From Allodiplogaster sudhausi (lineage: Eukaryota > Nematoda > Chromadorea > Rhabditida > Diplogasteridae): a stretch of DNA of 64,000 nucleotides. The position numbers were made by a program, and so were the translations under genes. Where the stretch lies: assembly GCA_945643635.1 (NCBI GenBank), contig CALZFC010000109.1:366001-430000 (forward strand), written 5' to 3'. Positions 22,524 to 33,662 of the stretch are shown piece by piece; positions within the stretch are counted from its first letter, which is position 1; every line of letters begins with the position of its first letter. The notes under the pieces are model-generated. The model was given only the letters and a program-made list of their open reading frames with translations. It searched no databases and was not told where the DNA came from.

Positions 22524-24031
22524 CTGAAGGTGAGGAATGCATTTCTAAAATTAGAGGATTTAATTCGAAGACTTACAATTAATTATAGAACTTATCTAAA
22601 CGAAAAAGTCAAATAATTTAGGCTCAAATTGACCCTGAAAGTAGGCACTCTCTCATTCGTGTGTGCTAGTATTTCGCAGGTCTCACAAACCCACTGCTTC
22701 AAATTGTTATACAAAGAAGAGCCGCGGCAATTTGAAATCTCACAAATTCATACCGTGATCACTATAGGATATTACGAAATGAAATCAAACTTTTCATTAA
22801 AAATGATTTATTCATTTAAATCCAAAGAGAACGAGCGATTTAGAGTGATGTATTATATCCTGGCGTATTCAAGAACATACACATGTTTCGCTTCCCATTC
22901 ATGCTACTTTAAAAAAAAAGAACGGAAATTCCAGCATTCTCACAGTACCTCCGTTCGGGTGCCAATGTTTTGATGAGCATAGTCAAGGTCCATGTGTAAA
23001 TAGTGAAGAGTAGTGCGAGCTAGTCTTGCTAAAAGAATATTGAACGGAGAAAACAGTCATTGAATCATTGAAATCGTACTCGAGCGCATAAAACAGAGAT
23101 AGGAATGATCGGTTTAGATAATATATGTACATATATGTTTATGCACTTGTTTCTCTCTCTTTCACTCTCTTTAGGAATGATCGGTTTAGATAATATATGT
23201 ACATATATGTTTATGCACTTGTTTCTCTCTCTTTCACTCTCTTTCTGTCTCTCTCTCCCTTTCTATTTCTTTCTTTCTCTTAAATTGTGGGCGTGCTAAT
23301 GGCGGATTAACAGATGACTATCTAACCGTTTAATGTGCTCGCTATTTGAAGACTCAGGAATATTCTTCGCCTACATCCTTTATGTGACATTTGCAATGGT
23401 TTTGCCATCCACTTGTGTCTAACAGGGAAGAAGACTTCTTCTCAAGCAACCGCTCAAGTGGCACCTCAATCAGTATAATGAGATAAGCCACTTTTCTCTG
23501 CTGAAGAATGTCCTCTGAATGAATGACAGAGTGCAAGAGTGGCAAATCAGCTACAATCGGATTGTGCAATTTTTGTGCCATCCGGTGATTAAAAATCAAA
23601 TTTGTACTTTTTCTTAGTCATTGCTCAAGCGAAGAAGCATTAGAGGAATAGAAAACACTACTGAAATTAAATTCAATTTTCATGATATGATCTCTCTAAA
23701 TCGCATGGTGCCTTACCCTCCCTTGTTTCCGGCAAAAATAATTCAAGATTGCCTTTTTTGGTGTCTATAAGCATTTGTCGGAAGAAAAATTGTCTTTGTT
23801 TGAATAAATGTAGTCTCAGACAGAAAAAAAAACTTTATTCTCTTTCATTAAAACTCGCAAGTAGATACACGTAGATGTACTTGCAATGGATATCACATGA
23901 GTCGCCATCAAAAATACACAGACAGTTATGAGTGGTTGGAGGACGGGAGATTCTGGGAATCATGATAATATGTCGAGGTGAAAACGGGTTGGGGTTCGAT
24001 GAAGCTTGAAACTCTGCGACTACAAGCTCCT
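22524..24031. other. Mostly non-coding; diverged MITE-like segment and a 72-bp duplication
   Basis: 22640-22780 resembles, in diverged form, the MITE body seen at 46900-47040 ('cgcaggtc.cacaaacccactgc', 'gccgcggcaatttgaaat'). A minus-strand open stretch of 81 codons at 23354-23599 has no splice partners I can find. Confidence 0.4.
23101..23244. repeat. 72-bp direct tandem duplication (two copies)
   Basis: Two adjacent, essentially identical copies starting 'aggaatgatcggtttagata' and ending in a CT-rich tract. Confidence 0.9.
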
Positions 24032-25508
24032 TTAAGCGTGGTAACGTGCGCGTCTGGCGAGGTAGCGGGCGCGCATGCGTGCTCGGTAGCCCTCGTCATC
24101 GCCCGCTTCTCCGCTGTGTCCACCACCGCCGCCGCTGACAGCGCTGCTCGGGTTCATGCCGGGTGCTGAAGCTCCGGCGCCTGAGCCGGAGCCGCCAGCT
24201 CCATATCCACCGGAGCCGGAGCCGGAACCGGCTCCACCATCACCGCCCCATCCTCCGGCACCACCAGAGCCAGAGCCAGAGCCAGATCCACCTCCGGCAC
24301 CACCGCTGCCAGCTCCAAAGCCACCGGAGCCGCCACCGGAACCGCCGCTACCGGCGCCTCCCCAACCTCCGGAGCCAGAGCCAGAGCCAGATCCACCTCC
24401 TCCCGAACCACCGACAGCTCCAAAGCCACCAGAGCCCGACGCGCCACCAGAGGATCCCGTTCGTGCCGGGCAAGGGCAATAGGCGGCATCCGAGCCAGGC
24501 AGGCCATCCGAGCCGTTGTCACCGTCCGATCCCGACTGTCCGTCATTGCCAGGTCTGCCAGGCTGTCCGTCCTGACCAGGCTGGCCGTCGTTGCCTGGCG
24601 CGCCATCCTGTCCCGGATTGCCGGCGGCTCCGGGCGCGCCGGCACGTCCAGGCTGTCCGGGTCCGCCAGGAAGACCGGGAGTGTACTCGACGCCAGAGTC
24701 GCCGGGCGCACCGGGTGCGCCGTTGTTGCCAGGGCGACCGGGTTCGCCGGGCTGTCCGGCCTCTCCCGGTGCTCCGTCCTGGCCAGGCATGCCGTCGGGA
24801 CCGGGCTCGCCGGACGCGCCAGGGTTGCCGGCGGGGCCGGGGGCGCCGGATTCTCCGGGTGGGCCAGCTGGTCCGGGTGGGCATGTGACGCAGCCACCGG
24901 GGATGTCGTAGGTGGCGGCGAGCGCGTAGCCTGAGGCGCCGCCGCGTCCGGGCTCGCCGGGCTGTCCGTCATTTCCGCGTTCGCCGGGCTGTCCTGGCGG
25001 GCCGGGCGGGCCTGCGGGGCAGTTACGGGAGGCGGCCGCGCAGCCACATCCGCCGGCCTGACGCTTGGCGCGGCCGGCGAAGAGTGTCGCGAACGTGGGC
25101 GGAGCATCGGTGGCGCCCGAGGGGTTAAGGTGAAGCTTGAGGATGAGCGACCAGGTGTCCTCGGCGACTACCTGCAAGGGGTCCACGGTTTGCTCTACGT
25201 TCTTTTTGAGGGCCACGTTTGATCTACGAAATTTTTTTTTAAGTGACACAATTTGATCTACATACCTCACTATTTGAGGGCCACTAGATGTGCTTATAAT
25301 CAAGTTGGTGAAATAAGTAAATGGATAAGATAAGAATTTAAGAATAAAAAAAGATGTCAGATTTGGCACGTACGCGGACTTGGCTCATGCTGGTGGTGAC
25401 CTCGTCCTGGAGGCTCGACATGTCGTTGACCATCGAGTGGATGGCGAGCAGCGACGTGCACGTCATGAGCAGCGCGACCGACGAGCTGATGCCGATGAGC
25501 CACGACAT
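24032..25508 (-). CDS. Nematode cuticle collagen with a long Gly/Ser-rich tail
   Basis: Exon 1 (25374-25508) encodes an N-terminal signal-anchor domain ([20 protein letters not shown]...[12 protein letters not shown]) of the nematode cuticle collagen type. Its donor is CGC|gtacgt. Exon 2 runs to a TAA at 24032-24034. Its exact start is uncertain; an acceptor at about 25201 keeps the frame and gives roughly 434 aa. After a conserved-length spacer comes the subtilisin-like cleavage site RAKRQ, a Cys cluster ([12 protein letters not shown]), and Gly-X-Y blocks interrupted at GGCVTCPPG and YCPCPA. Unusually, the C-terminal third is a Gly/Ser glycine-loop-like region (repeats of GSGSGSGG and GGWGG) ending in a very basic [18 protein letters not shown]. 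Most family members have a short C-terminal tail instead. The protein should be secreted, trimerised and cross-linked into cuticle. Confidence 0.93.
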
Positions 25509-27094
25509 TTCTGGGAAAATAAAAAAAAATTAAACGGGAAAGAGGAAAGTTCAAAAATAAATAACATTCGAAACGCCATGTCTAATGGGTAAACAGATGA
25601 CAGTGAACGGCACTTTTAAGGGTTGTGAGACACATGACTGATTGAAAAAAGATATACTGTTTTTCTTCTTTTCTATGAAAAGGTTCAATCGTTGCACGAT
25701 TAAGTGTCCGAAAAAAAATATTTATAAAAAAATAACTTATGACATTTTTCAAACTAAGAAAGCTCATACCGAGAAAAGACCAATCAAAGAAAATAACGAT
25801 GGTCAACGAAAATTTAGAAAAAAATTGGCCTAGTTTTATGTTGTGAAACTGCTGCTAGGGCGTAGAAATTGGCAGAGAATGTGCTTTGAATTGGAGCTTC
25901 TCTGCCTTGCCTGGTGATGACTACTCGAGTTGCCTTATATTGGCTTGGCTGGCCCGGCCAGAGCACGTTGTAACTCCCAGTGGTCCTTTGTGTGCGTGAG
26001 TGAGCGGGCCGACCCAAACAGGCGAACGCACTTTTTTGTCACTCTCTCTCACTCTCTCTCTCTTTCTCTCGTTTCCCTCACTCTCTCTCTCTCTGTCTTT
26101 CTCTTTCTTTCTTGCTTTCCTCTAACCTCCTTTTCTCTCCCTCTCTTTCACTCTCTCTCCTCATTCCCTCTCACTTTCACTTTCTCTCTTTTTCTAACTC
26201 GCACCTCCTCGGGCGTTCTATACCTGCGTGAAATAGCGTGGGCAATTCGCTCCCGAGCTGAAAACGAGGGGGGCATTATCTGTTTTTGTTCGCCTTACTA
26301 CCTTTTTAGTCTACTGCAACTTAATCATTTCGTCGTCATCTTTCTCGCTTTCTTTCTGTCTCTCTCTCTCTTGTATCTTTCTCTCTTTTCTCTTTTTCGC
26401 TCTCTTCTCCTCTCTGTTTTTGTTCAATGACTTGATGTTGCATATGCTGTAATGGCCGCTCGGCGTTAATAGAGTGCCGCCCAGTAGCGGACAACAAAAG
26501 CTTCCTTTCTGCCACTTTTCACTAACTCGTTTTTTTTTCAAGTAAGATCGCCCCGCTGACCCCAAAAAGTGTCACATAATACAGCCTGTCAACACATTAA
26601 AGCCGTTCAAGCCGATCACTCAACCGACTTCTCCATTAAATTCTCTTCTTCGTTTAACAGCCCTCGCCAATGGCCACTAGACGATTGACTAATGCAGCAC
26701 TCAAACAATAGCTTCAACTAATTACTTCAACCAATGAGTTTAGAGACTAGTCATTATTGTCTCTTGTATAGAGCATATTCTTTGACCATTGCTGTCCTTT
26801 TTTTTTTTACAAATTGTAACATTCTTCTATGAGGGAAATTGAACAAATATTTTATTACAAATACCTTTCAACAATGTGCATACTGCACAATAAGTGTTAC
26901 AACGACTCATTTTATGTGATCATCACTGTAACAATCCTAATTTTTTTTCATAAAAAGGGGATATAGCGACGAATTTTAACTGAATTCACAAGTTCAGTTA
27001 TCTCGAAAAATACATTATTAGCTTAAATCATATTTTCTATTGTCTTGATGAGATAAATTCATAAGGTCTATTGTCTCGATAAGATTAATCTGTT
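25509..27094. other. Intergenic region, CT-rich, between collagen and SLC19 genes
   Basis: Upstream flank of the collagen gene and downstream flank of SLC19. A pyrimidine-rich tract covers about 26040-26420. No exon series is visible. The run 'tttttttttac' near 26800 and AT-rich sequence to 27090 show nothing specific. Confidence 0.5.
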
Positions 27095-27286
27095 CTATAG
27101 CTGTACATTGACCGGGTGGCTGCTGTCATCATCATCATCATCTTCTTCTTTTTCCCGTTCAGCAACAACCGGCTGTGCCGCAGTGACGTCATCGGCCGAG
27201 CGACACAACGTAATGATAGCGGCGACAGCGAAGATGAACGAGACACAGACGTGGACGCCGGCGTAGACGAGGTACTGTAGAGATTC

Positions 27287-27334
<48 letters not shown>

Positions 27335-30300
27335 AATATAATAAGTTACAAAGTTACTTTTTACAAGAATAATCTTCAGTAACGAGTCAGCATTTGAGTT
27401 TGTGCAAACAAACAAAAGATGGTGTGACACATACAAGACACATGTTCTTGACAACTTTCACAACATATGCCCTTAGCTGCTCTCACGTAGCTTTTCTTCA
27501 ACACACTTTTATAATTGGCACACTCGGCGCAAAGTGAATAGGGGAGCACTTGTGACTTGCGCGATTTAGGTCGTGAAACCATTTGGAAAGGGATGACAGC
27601 AGTTCTACTAGAGTCATGTTCGTTTGCTTGCGCGTTTCAAGCGCATATTTGGTGGTGTCTTTTTGTGCACACATGCACATATAAAGAAGATGCAGGGGAT
27701 TCTTCGTTCTATTGTGAATTTTATTTTATTCACCGTGCTCGTGAAACATGCTTCATTATGAACCGAAAAGAATAACTAAACTCCTTCAACCTTGACTAGT
27801 CAATATATCGATTTACTTTTATTTCTAATATCCATTTCGTCATGCCATTCCATAAAGTAAGTTACCTGTGACGTCACTTTCAACGCGAGAGGGCCATGCT
27901 TGTCGGCGACAATGTACGTGAGAAGCGACTGAAGAGCGAGCGCGACAAACGTATTGAGTCCGAAGACGAGGCCGAACGAGTCGGAGCGGAGACGGTCGGC
28001 CAGGTTGAACCTAGACTAGGCGAGTTTTTTTTTTTTGAGAGAGAACCGTAAATTCAGTTTTGAATTCGCGCCCTTTTAACCTGAAACAAGGGCGAGAGAA
28101 CATGTGTGCTTGTGAAGAAACACGAATTCAATGTTGATTACGGTTGAGTTTCGTACCTCTTGGAGCAAAAAATTGGGTTGTTTTCTATTTTTTTTTCCAT
28201 CATTTTTACATATCTCGAACTATTCTGAGGCTATAGAACATTTTTCGGAGCAAAACTTTTCAGAAATTATGTTAATCTTCTAGTGCAGTTTCGAAGAAGA
28301 TAGAAAAGATACAGATTCATTTAAAAGTTTTTTTCGTATTATATTATTTATTATTTTATTCAATTGCTCACTGTGCGATCGTGATCATTGCCTCGAAAAG
28401 AGTACGATAGACGATGTAGCCGGCGTACATGACAAAGACACTCGAGGTTCTTGCCTAAATTGCCTATTACCTATAATTTTTGCTAATCATAAAAGTGAAG
28501 GACTCGCTTGCTACTGCGAAATCATTCAAAAAAATTTTTTGTAGAACTTGTAGAAATGAAGTGCATTTTTGTTGTACCTGTAAGAATAGAAGTCCAGCAT
28601 CGCCGATCGATAGCACGGCGAGCAGCAGCTCGCCCCAGCGTGACCAGCGCAGCTCGACTCGCTGCATCGCGAGCACAACGGGGAGAGCTGAGAACATACC
28701 GACGAACTTATGTATTTCCACGCACTTAAATCTCACTATTTTTAAGAGATAATAGTGAAACTTAAATATTGCTGCTTACTATTGACCGTCTCTTCTCTGT
28801 ATTATTTTAAAGACATGTTTAAAACAAATGCAGCCCTTATAAAGTTGCAACACAAAGACACGCAGACTTACAGACGAGCGGCGTGAGTGCCTCGGTGAAT
28901 CCGTTATATTGACCACTGTGCTCCGTCTGCACGGTGCCCCAGAGCGACTGTTCGTAGTTCAAGATCTAAATGTGTGCATATTTCGGCTTGAAAACTAAAC
29001 TTTCAAAATTCAAATTCAAATTTCCCGCCTGATTCATGAGGCAGCTGTTGAGTGCCCACCAGAGCGACCACTTGACGGTGAATGCATCCGAGTAGACCGC
29101 GCGCCCGTCCCTCCAGAGCGTCGCGAACATTCGCTTGACGAATTGGCCGTAGGTCACGGCTTCGGCAACATCGACACCTCCATTCTCAGCGTCCGCAGCC
29201 TTTGCAACTAGTAATTGGTTGCGTGAAAAATAGGACAAAAAAAAAGATTTTGGCGATCACAAAGCACCAAAGTACAGCTTCTTAATGCCTACACGAGCAA
29301 AAAAAATACATTTGAGATTGCAACACCATTGGGTGTAAACGTTGCGAATGATGAATATTTAAACGTGATCTTTTAATCCAAATTTTCAACGGTTTTTCTT
29401 TATCCGCTTGCCCTGTTTCGAGAAGCGCTTCTCGTGCGCGTCCTGCCATCGCACAGTCGGCAGAAGAAGCGCGAAGGGAAGAGCGAGGACGAGACTGGCG
29501 GTCGAGATGTAGTTGAGCGTCCTGTAGGGGGAAGTAGGAGGCGGGACGAGGGGAGTGGAAGTTCAACTTGGGATTGACGTGAAACCTGTCTCTCATCCAA
29601 GCATTCATTTTTATATATGTACCGTCTTTTCTCTATTAGTGCCCCCGGGGGCACTATTTTTCAATCCCCTTGCGAGAGGGGGCAGGGGTTGCCGGCCCCG
29701 GCCCCGGCCCCAGGCCCCGGCCCCCGGGGCTGGGGCCGGGGCCGGGGCCGACCCTGGGGGCCGGGGCCATGGCCGGGGCCGTGTTCGGAAGCGGGGGCCG
29801 GGGCCGGGGCCGGAGCCTACCCTAGGGGCTGTGGATAATTAAATGAAGTTCACCCCCAGTTGAACAAATTATAAGCCAATTTATGACTAAATGTGCTAGT
29901 TTTTATTCAGTATGCGTTACATATGTATTACGCATACGCATTTTCTCAATTTTGGATAGATTTTTCCCCCGATGCGAAATTTTTAGAGAAAATTTTTTAG
30001 ATTTGGGGTTGAGGCCTCCTTTGGGGCCGACCTTGGGGGCCGGGGCCGGGGCCGACCCTGGGGGCCGGGGCCGGGGCCGACCTCGGGGGCCGGGGCGGGG
30101 GCCGGGGCCGGGGCCTACCCTGGGGGCCGGATATTTTCGGCACCCGGCCTCCCCTGGAGGGGGGCACTATTAGAGGGGGGTTCTATTAGAGGGAGGGGTA
30201 CTATTTTTCAATTTGACTGACAAAAAGTTTGATAACACCACTTTCTTCTCAAAAACGAAGAATTATAGCTCTTCTTCAACGGAATCAGCACTGGAATATC

Positions 30301-31727
30301 AGTTTTACCTTAGATTTTGAATGAATTTGCAATCAGTTCATTGGTAAGAGCATCCCATACCTAAGCATGGATTCCAGAAATGACTCTATTAGACAATTAG
30401 GGGGGGGCACTATTGGAGGGGGGGGGGTTCTATTAGAGGGAGGGGTACTATTTTTCAATACCCTTGCGAGAGGGGGGGCACTATTAGAGGGGGGGTTCTA
30501 ATAGAGGGAGGGGCACTAATAGAGAAAATACGGTATATGAATCTTGCAAGGATACATCTTGGGCCGAAATAGAATGAGTGAAAGAGTATATATAGAGGGA
30601 GTGAAATAAAGATAAAGAGTGAGAGAGAGAGAAGAGAAAGGTAGATAGAGAGAGAGAAACAGAGAAGAAGAGGACGAAGAAAAATCGGCTTGAGCTTGCC
30701 TGTAGGTGCCCCACTCGAGCAGGATGACCGCTTGACTGACGGCATATGACGAGAAGCGGCCGACTAGCAGTGCGCCGCGAACGTATGACGTCACGCTTAA
30801 AAAAATTTATTTTAATAAAAAATATATATTTTGATTAAATATCTATTGTGTTTTTTTTCCCTAGGAAACATAAACACAACCTCTTAAAATGGTCCTTTGG
30901 AGCCGTGACATAAATGTATGAGAAGTAGGCAACGCCTGAAGCCGTCGCAAAGCCATAGGCCAACTCGACAAACTGCAAATATTTTGTTGTGAAAAAAATT
31001 CTTTTTGCGAAAGCACGGATTTGATTTTTTGATTTTTTAAAATTTTTATGCTAATTTAAATTAATTAAGTAATTAAAGATAAGCTCGAGCTTACTTCCAC
31101 TGCTTAACTGTATTCCGCATACAATACTTAATATGCATCGAAAATAAAGAAAGAGAAGACGAATGGTCATCAACCTGTTGCGTCAGGACTGAAGTGCCAA
31201 CGTCGAGCAGGAGCCAAGTGGCGATGTAGCAGAAGAGCTCGAAGATGATTACGGGCTTGTAGAGGAGGATGTCGGTGAGGAGGAAGATGGGAATGAGCGC
31301 AACGAGGTACGTGTACGTCCAGATTGGATAGACCTCAAATGGAGAGTTATGAGAGATGAGAGAGAGGGGGGAAGCAAGAGAAAGAGCGAGAGAGGAGAAT
31401 GAGAAAGAGAGAGAGAATAAGCGATAAAAACAACAGTAAAATAAAAATGAACGCATGAATTTATTTTTAATATTCCTTCAAGAAATTTGCTACATTTCCT
31501 ATTGATGCTTCGAAATGGTTTCTTCTTCCATCTTCTTTCGAAATTTGTTGTGTCTTCGTTCTCTGCAGCCACACGTTTTTCATTCGTGATAGAAAAGCAT
31601 AGATAAGGAATGGCTCGACTGAAAATGAAAAGACAATTGCAAGAACGACGTAAACAGGCGTTGTCAAAACGAAACAAAGCGAGAGTTGTAAAGTGTGGAG
31701 GAGAGGAAGACGGTGTGAATAGAGAGT

Positions 31728-31773
<46 letters not shown>

Positions 31774-32345
31774 TATGGAACGAGACTGGAAAAGACAGTG
31801 TGAATAGACAGGGAAACAAAAAGAGAGGGAACGAGAGTGGAAGACTCAGTGTTAATAGAGAAAGAGAGAGAGAGAAAAAGAGAACGAGATTAGACAAGAG
31901 AAGGTAGAGAGTCTACATCGATAAACGTCAGAGATAAAAGAGTGATGTGTGGCCATAGAAATTTGATCGTTCAGCGGATTATAAAAGACAGTGAACGTTT
32001 TTCCAGTCTCACATTCGGGAAGTGTAGCGTTAAAGAGAATGTATTGCACAACACATCAGATATCGGCCGAAATTTATTCGCAAACTATTAAATAGGGCAT
32101 TAAATGGTCCATAAATTATTCATAAACTCCTTGAAATGGTAAGAGCCGAACTCGGTGCTTAAAAATAACGATTAAAAAATGAATTAAAATTGGTTTAGGC
32201 CTACCTCCGAGCTGAGCACCTCCTTGGAGATGTTGAGCGTGAGATGCTCGAATTCGTAGAGGAACGGCTCGGTCGGCTTGAACTCCTTGAGCGCGCCGTA
32301 GGCGAGCAGTGGAAGGAGTGCGCGCCAGAGCGTTGAAATAGCCAT
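27095..32345 (-). CDS. SLC19-family transporter (reduced folate / thiamine carrier), 11 exons, 462 aa
   Basis: SLC19 proteins are 12-helix plasma-membrane carriers importing folates or thiamine. Exons (minus): 32205-32345, 31175-31333, 30881-30972, 30700-30795, 29412-29521, 29029-29207, 28872-28965, 28578-28687, 28372-28454, 27866-28010, 27095-27274. These sum to 463 codons with all phases joining, which matches the family length. Diagnostic stretches are LKEFKPTEPFL (helix 1 region), VYPIWTYTYLVALIP, FLLTDILLYKPV, VAYFSYIYVTAP, ILNYEQSLWG, YNGFTEA, WGELLLAVLSIG, MYAGYIVYRTLFEAMITIA and FGLVFGLNTFVALALQS. The cytosolic tail is acidic (EKEEDDDDDDSS). Three of ten introns start with GC: after 30700 (AG|GCAAGC), after 29412 (AGG|GCAAGC; a GT alternative a few codons on is possible) and after 29029 (CAG|GCGGGA). 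It is most similar in layout to nematode folate transporters. Substrate cannot be decided from sequence alone. Confidence 0.93.
27298..27332. repeat. (TA)n microsatellite next to the last SLC19 exon
   Basis: An uninterrupted ta run in intron 10, about 25 bp upstream of the final acceptor region on the coding strand. Confidence 0.9.
28030..28150. repeat. Short dispersed repeat, family 2, in SLC19 intron 9
   Basis: Shares 'attcagttttgaat.cgc.cc' and 'gagagaacatgtg' with 19960-20035 and, more weakly, with 21065-21180 and 38060-38165 ('agcatgtgatttaga', 'cactatg.tca'). Probably another MITE family; ends not defined. Confidence 0.45.
29622..30533. mobile_element. TA-flanked MITE-like element with a GGGGCC-rich core, in SLC19 intron 4
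   Basis: Inverted termini: CCGTCTTTTCTCTATTAGTG at the left against the complement of CACTAATAGAGAAAATACGG at the right, with TA at both flanks (29620-29621 and 30534-30535). A TA target duplication fits Tc1/mariner-type insertion. Inside, 29680-29820 and 30010-30130 are long runs of GGGGCC, with subterminal repeats of 'ggggcactatta' and 'ggggttctattaga'. There is no coding capacity. It is inserted between SLC19 exons 4 and 5. Confidence 0.8.
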
Positions 32346-33098
32346 TTTAGTTCTTGTGGCTCTTCAAAACCTTACTTTTGGCTCGTCAAAACCAAACTTT
32401 TGGCTCGCCAAAACCGTACTTTTGCCTCGTCAAAACCGTACTTTTATGTTATTTTGATCTTTGATCTTTCAAATAATGTATGTAGTAAATGCAAGGATTC
32501 CTTCCATACAACACCCTCAAAAGTAAATATTTTTACAAGAAAAAGGCGTATTAAAATGGGCGAGAATCAGCTTTGAAAGGAACACAATAACAAAGCAAGA
32601 AAAAGTCGTGATCAATGCGTGAAGAGCATTGGCATGCGAACGAGGTGGCACAACAAATAGTCTTTGTCTCTCTCTTTCTCTTTCTCTCTCTCTCTCTCTC
32701 CCGTGCAGAGATAGGAAGCTGCTAAGCCTGCTGTCTTATTTCATTCGAATTGTTGACTTTCTCTTTTTATACGCCCTGTTTTGGTACTTGTTCATTCCTT
32801 TCTATCTATTGCGCAATCGTTCTTCGCTCTTTAAGTCCTTCCACTTCTCGGTTGTCGCCTTCGCCTATCATTTCAGCCGCCGTAGTAAACTGTATCCTTT
32901 TCGAGGCAAAACAGCAATGTACTGACAAGAGGTTATTCGCTCTGTATCTCTCTCATGTACAGCTCTAATCTTCTTGTCTCTGACCGTTCTCTCATCATTA
33001 GCCTGCAGTGCTATTAATCTTGAGAAAAGTGGTACCAGTTTCATAAAACGTTGATGACCATATCAGCTAAAGTTGCTTTAGTTTGCGGAGTGAAATAT

Positions 33099-33216
33099 GG
33101 TTCAAGTCAAGTATTCGTGGTCAAATCTTTGTAAAAGTTTTGACCGCAATTGGATTAGAACCATTGACTTGCAAATACTAGCGCAACAGCGCTATCCACT
33201 AGACTACGCTGCTGCC
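33099..33216 (-). repeat. tRNA-derived SINE, copy 1
   Basis: On the minus strand the head reads like a tRNA. It has an A-box-like GTAGTCTAGTGGATAGCG, then a B-box-like GGTTCTAATCC (consensus GGTTCRANYCC), at about 33150-33216. A body follows ('ggtcaaaacttttacaaaga', 'gaatacttgac'), and the same body is at 41738-41825. The head lacks a full cloverleaf, so it is not a functional tRNA gene. Confidence 0.65.
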
Positions 33217-33533
33217 TATAAATAGACGTGGAATAATTTCGGTGACCGGCAATGTGCGCATATCCTCCACTTTTCTTTATTGTCGCCTTCGCTATCATTC
33301 CAGTGATCTCTTCTTATTCTCTCACTCCCTTCAATGCGTCGCCAAAACTCACAAAAGTTGAGAAGGCGCCTGCAGACTGATTGTCTCGGCATAGTTGCTA
33401 ATCTTCTTCTTTCACACTTAATCACAACGGCAAAAGGTACATTTTTTATCAGCGCAGATGAACACAGGACGTGCGAACAGCTTCATTTCTACAAATTTTA
33501 TTCGAAATGAAAGTATTCAACTGAAGTCCTAAA

Positions 33534-33662
33534 CTAGAGCACGAGCCAAGTGGCAATGTAGCAGAAGAGGTCGAAGACTATCACGGGCTTGTATACAAGG
33601 ATGTCGATGAGTAGGAGGATGGAAATGAACGCGACGAGATACGTCAACGTCCAGATTGGATT
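33534..33662 (-). pseudogene. Duplicated SLC19 exon 2 fragment
   Basis: The minus strand reads IWTLTYLVAFISILLLIDIL, VYKPVIVFDLFCYIATWLVL and then TAG. This is homologous to SLC19 exon 2 at 31175-31333 but lies upstream of the SLC19 start and carries no intact donor. Intron sequence flanking it is duplicated too (31500-31680 against 33830-33960). It is a partial duplicate of the SLC19 gene. Confidence 0.85.

Noticed and set aside
24154..25107. Alternative-frame and antisense open frames over the collagen
   Set aside because: Shadows of the GC-rich Gly-X-Y coding frame, which itself has the N-terminal domain and processing site.
29555..30173. Gly/Pro/Arg-rich open frames over the GGGGCC tracts
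   Set aside because: Repeat composition inside a transposon in an intron; no evidence of translation.
33150..33216. Functional tRNA gene
   Set aside because: A and B boxes are present but no complete cloverleaf; the same body recurs without the head, so it is a SINE.
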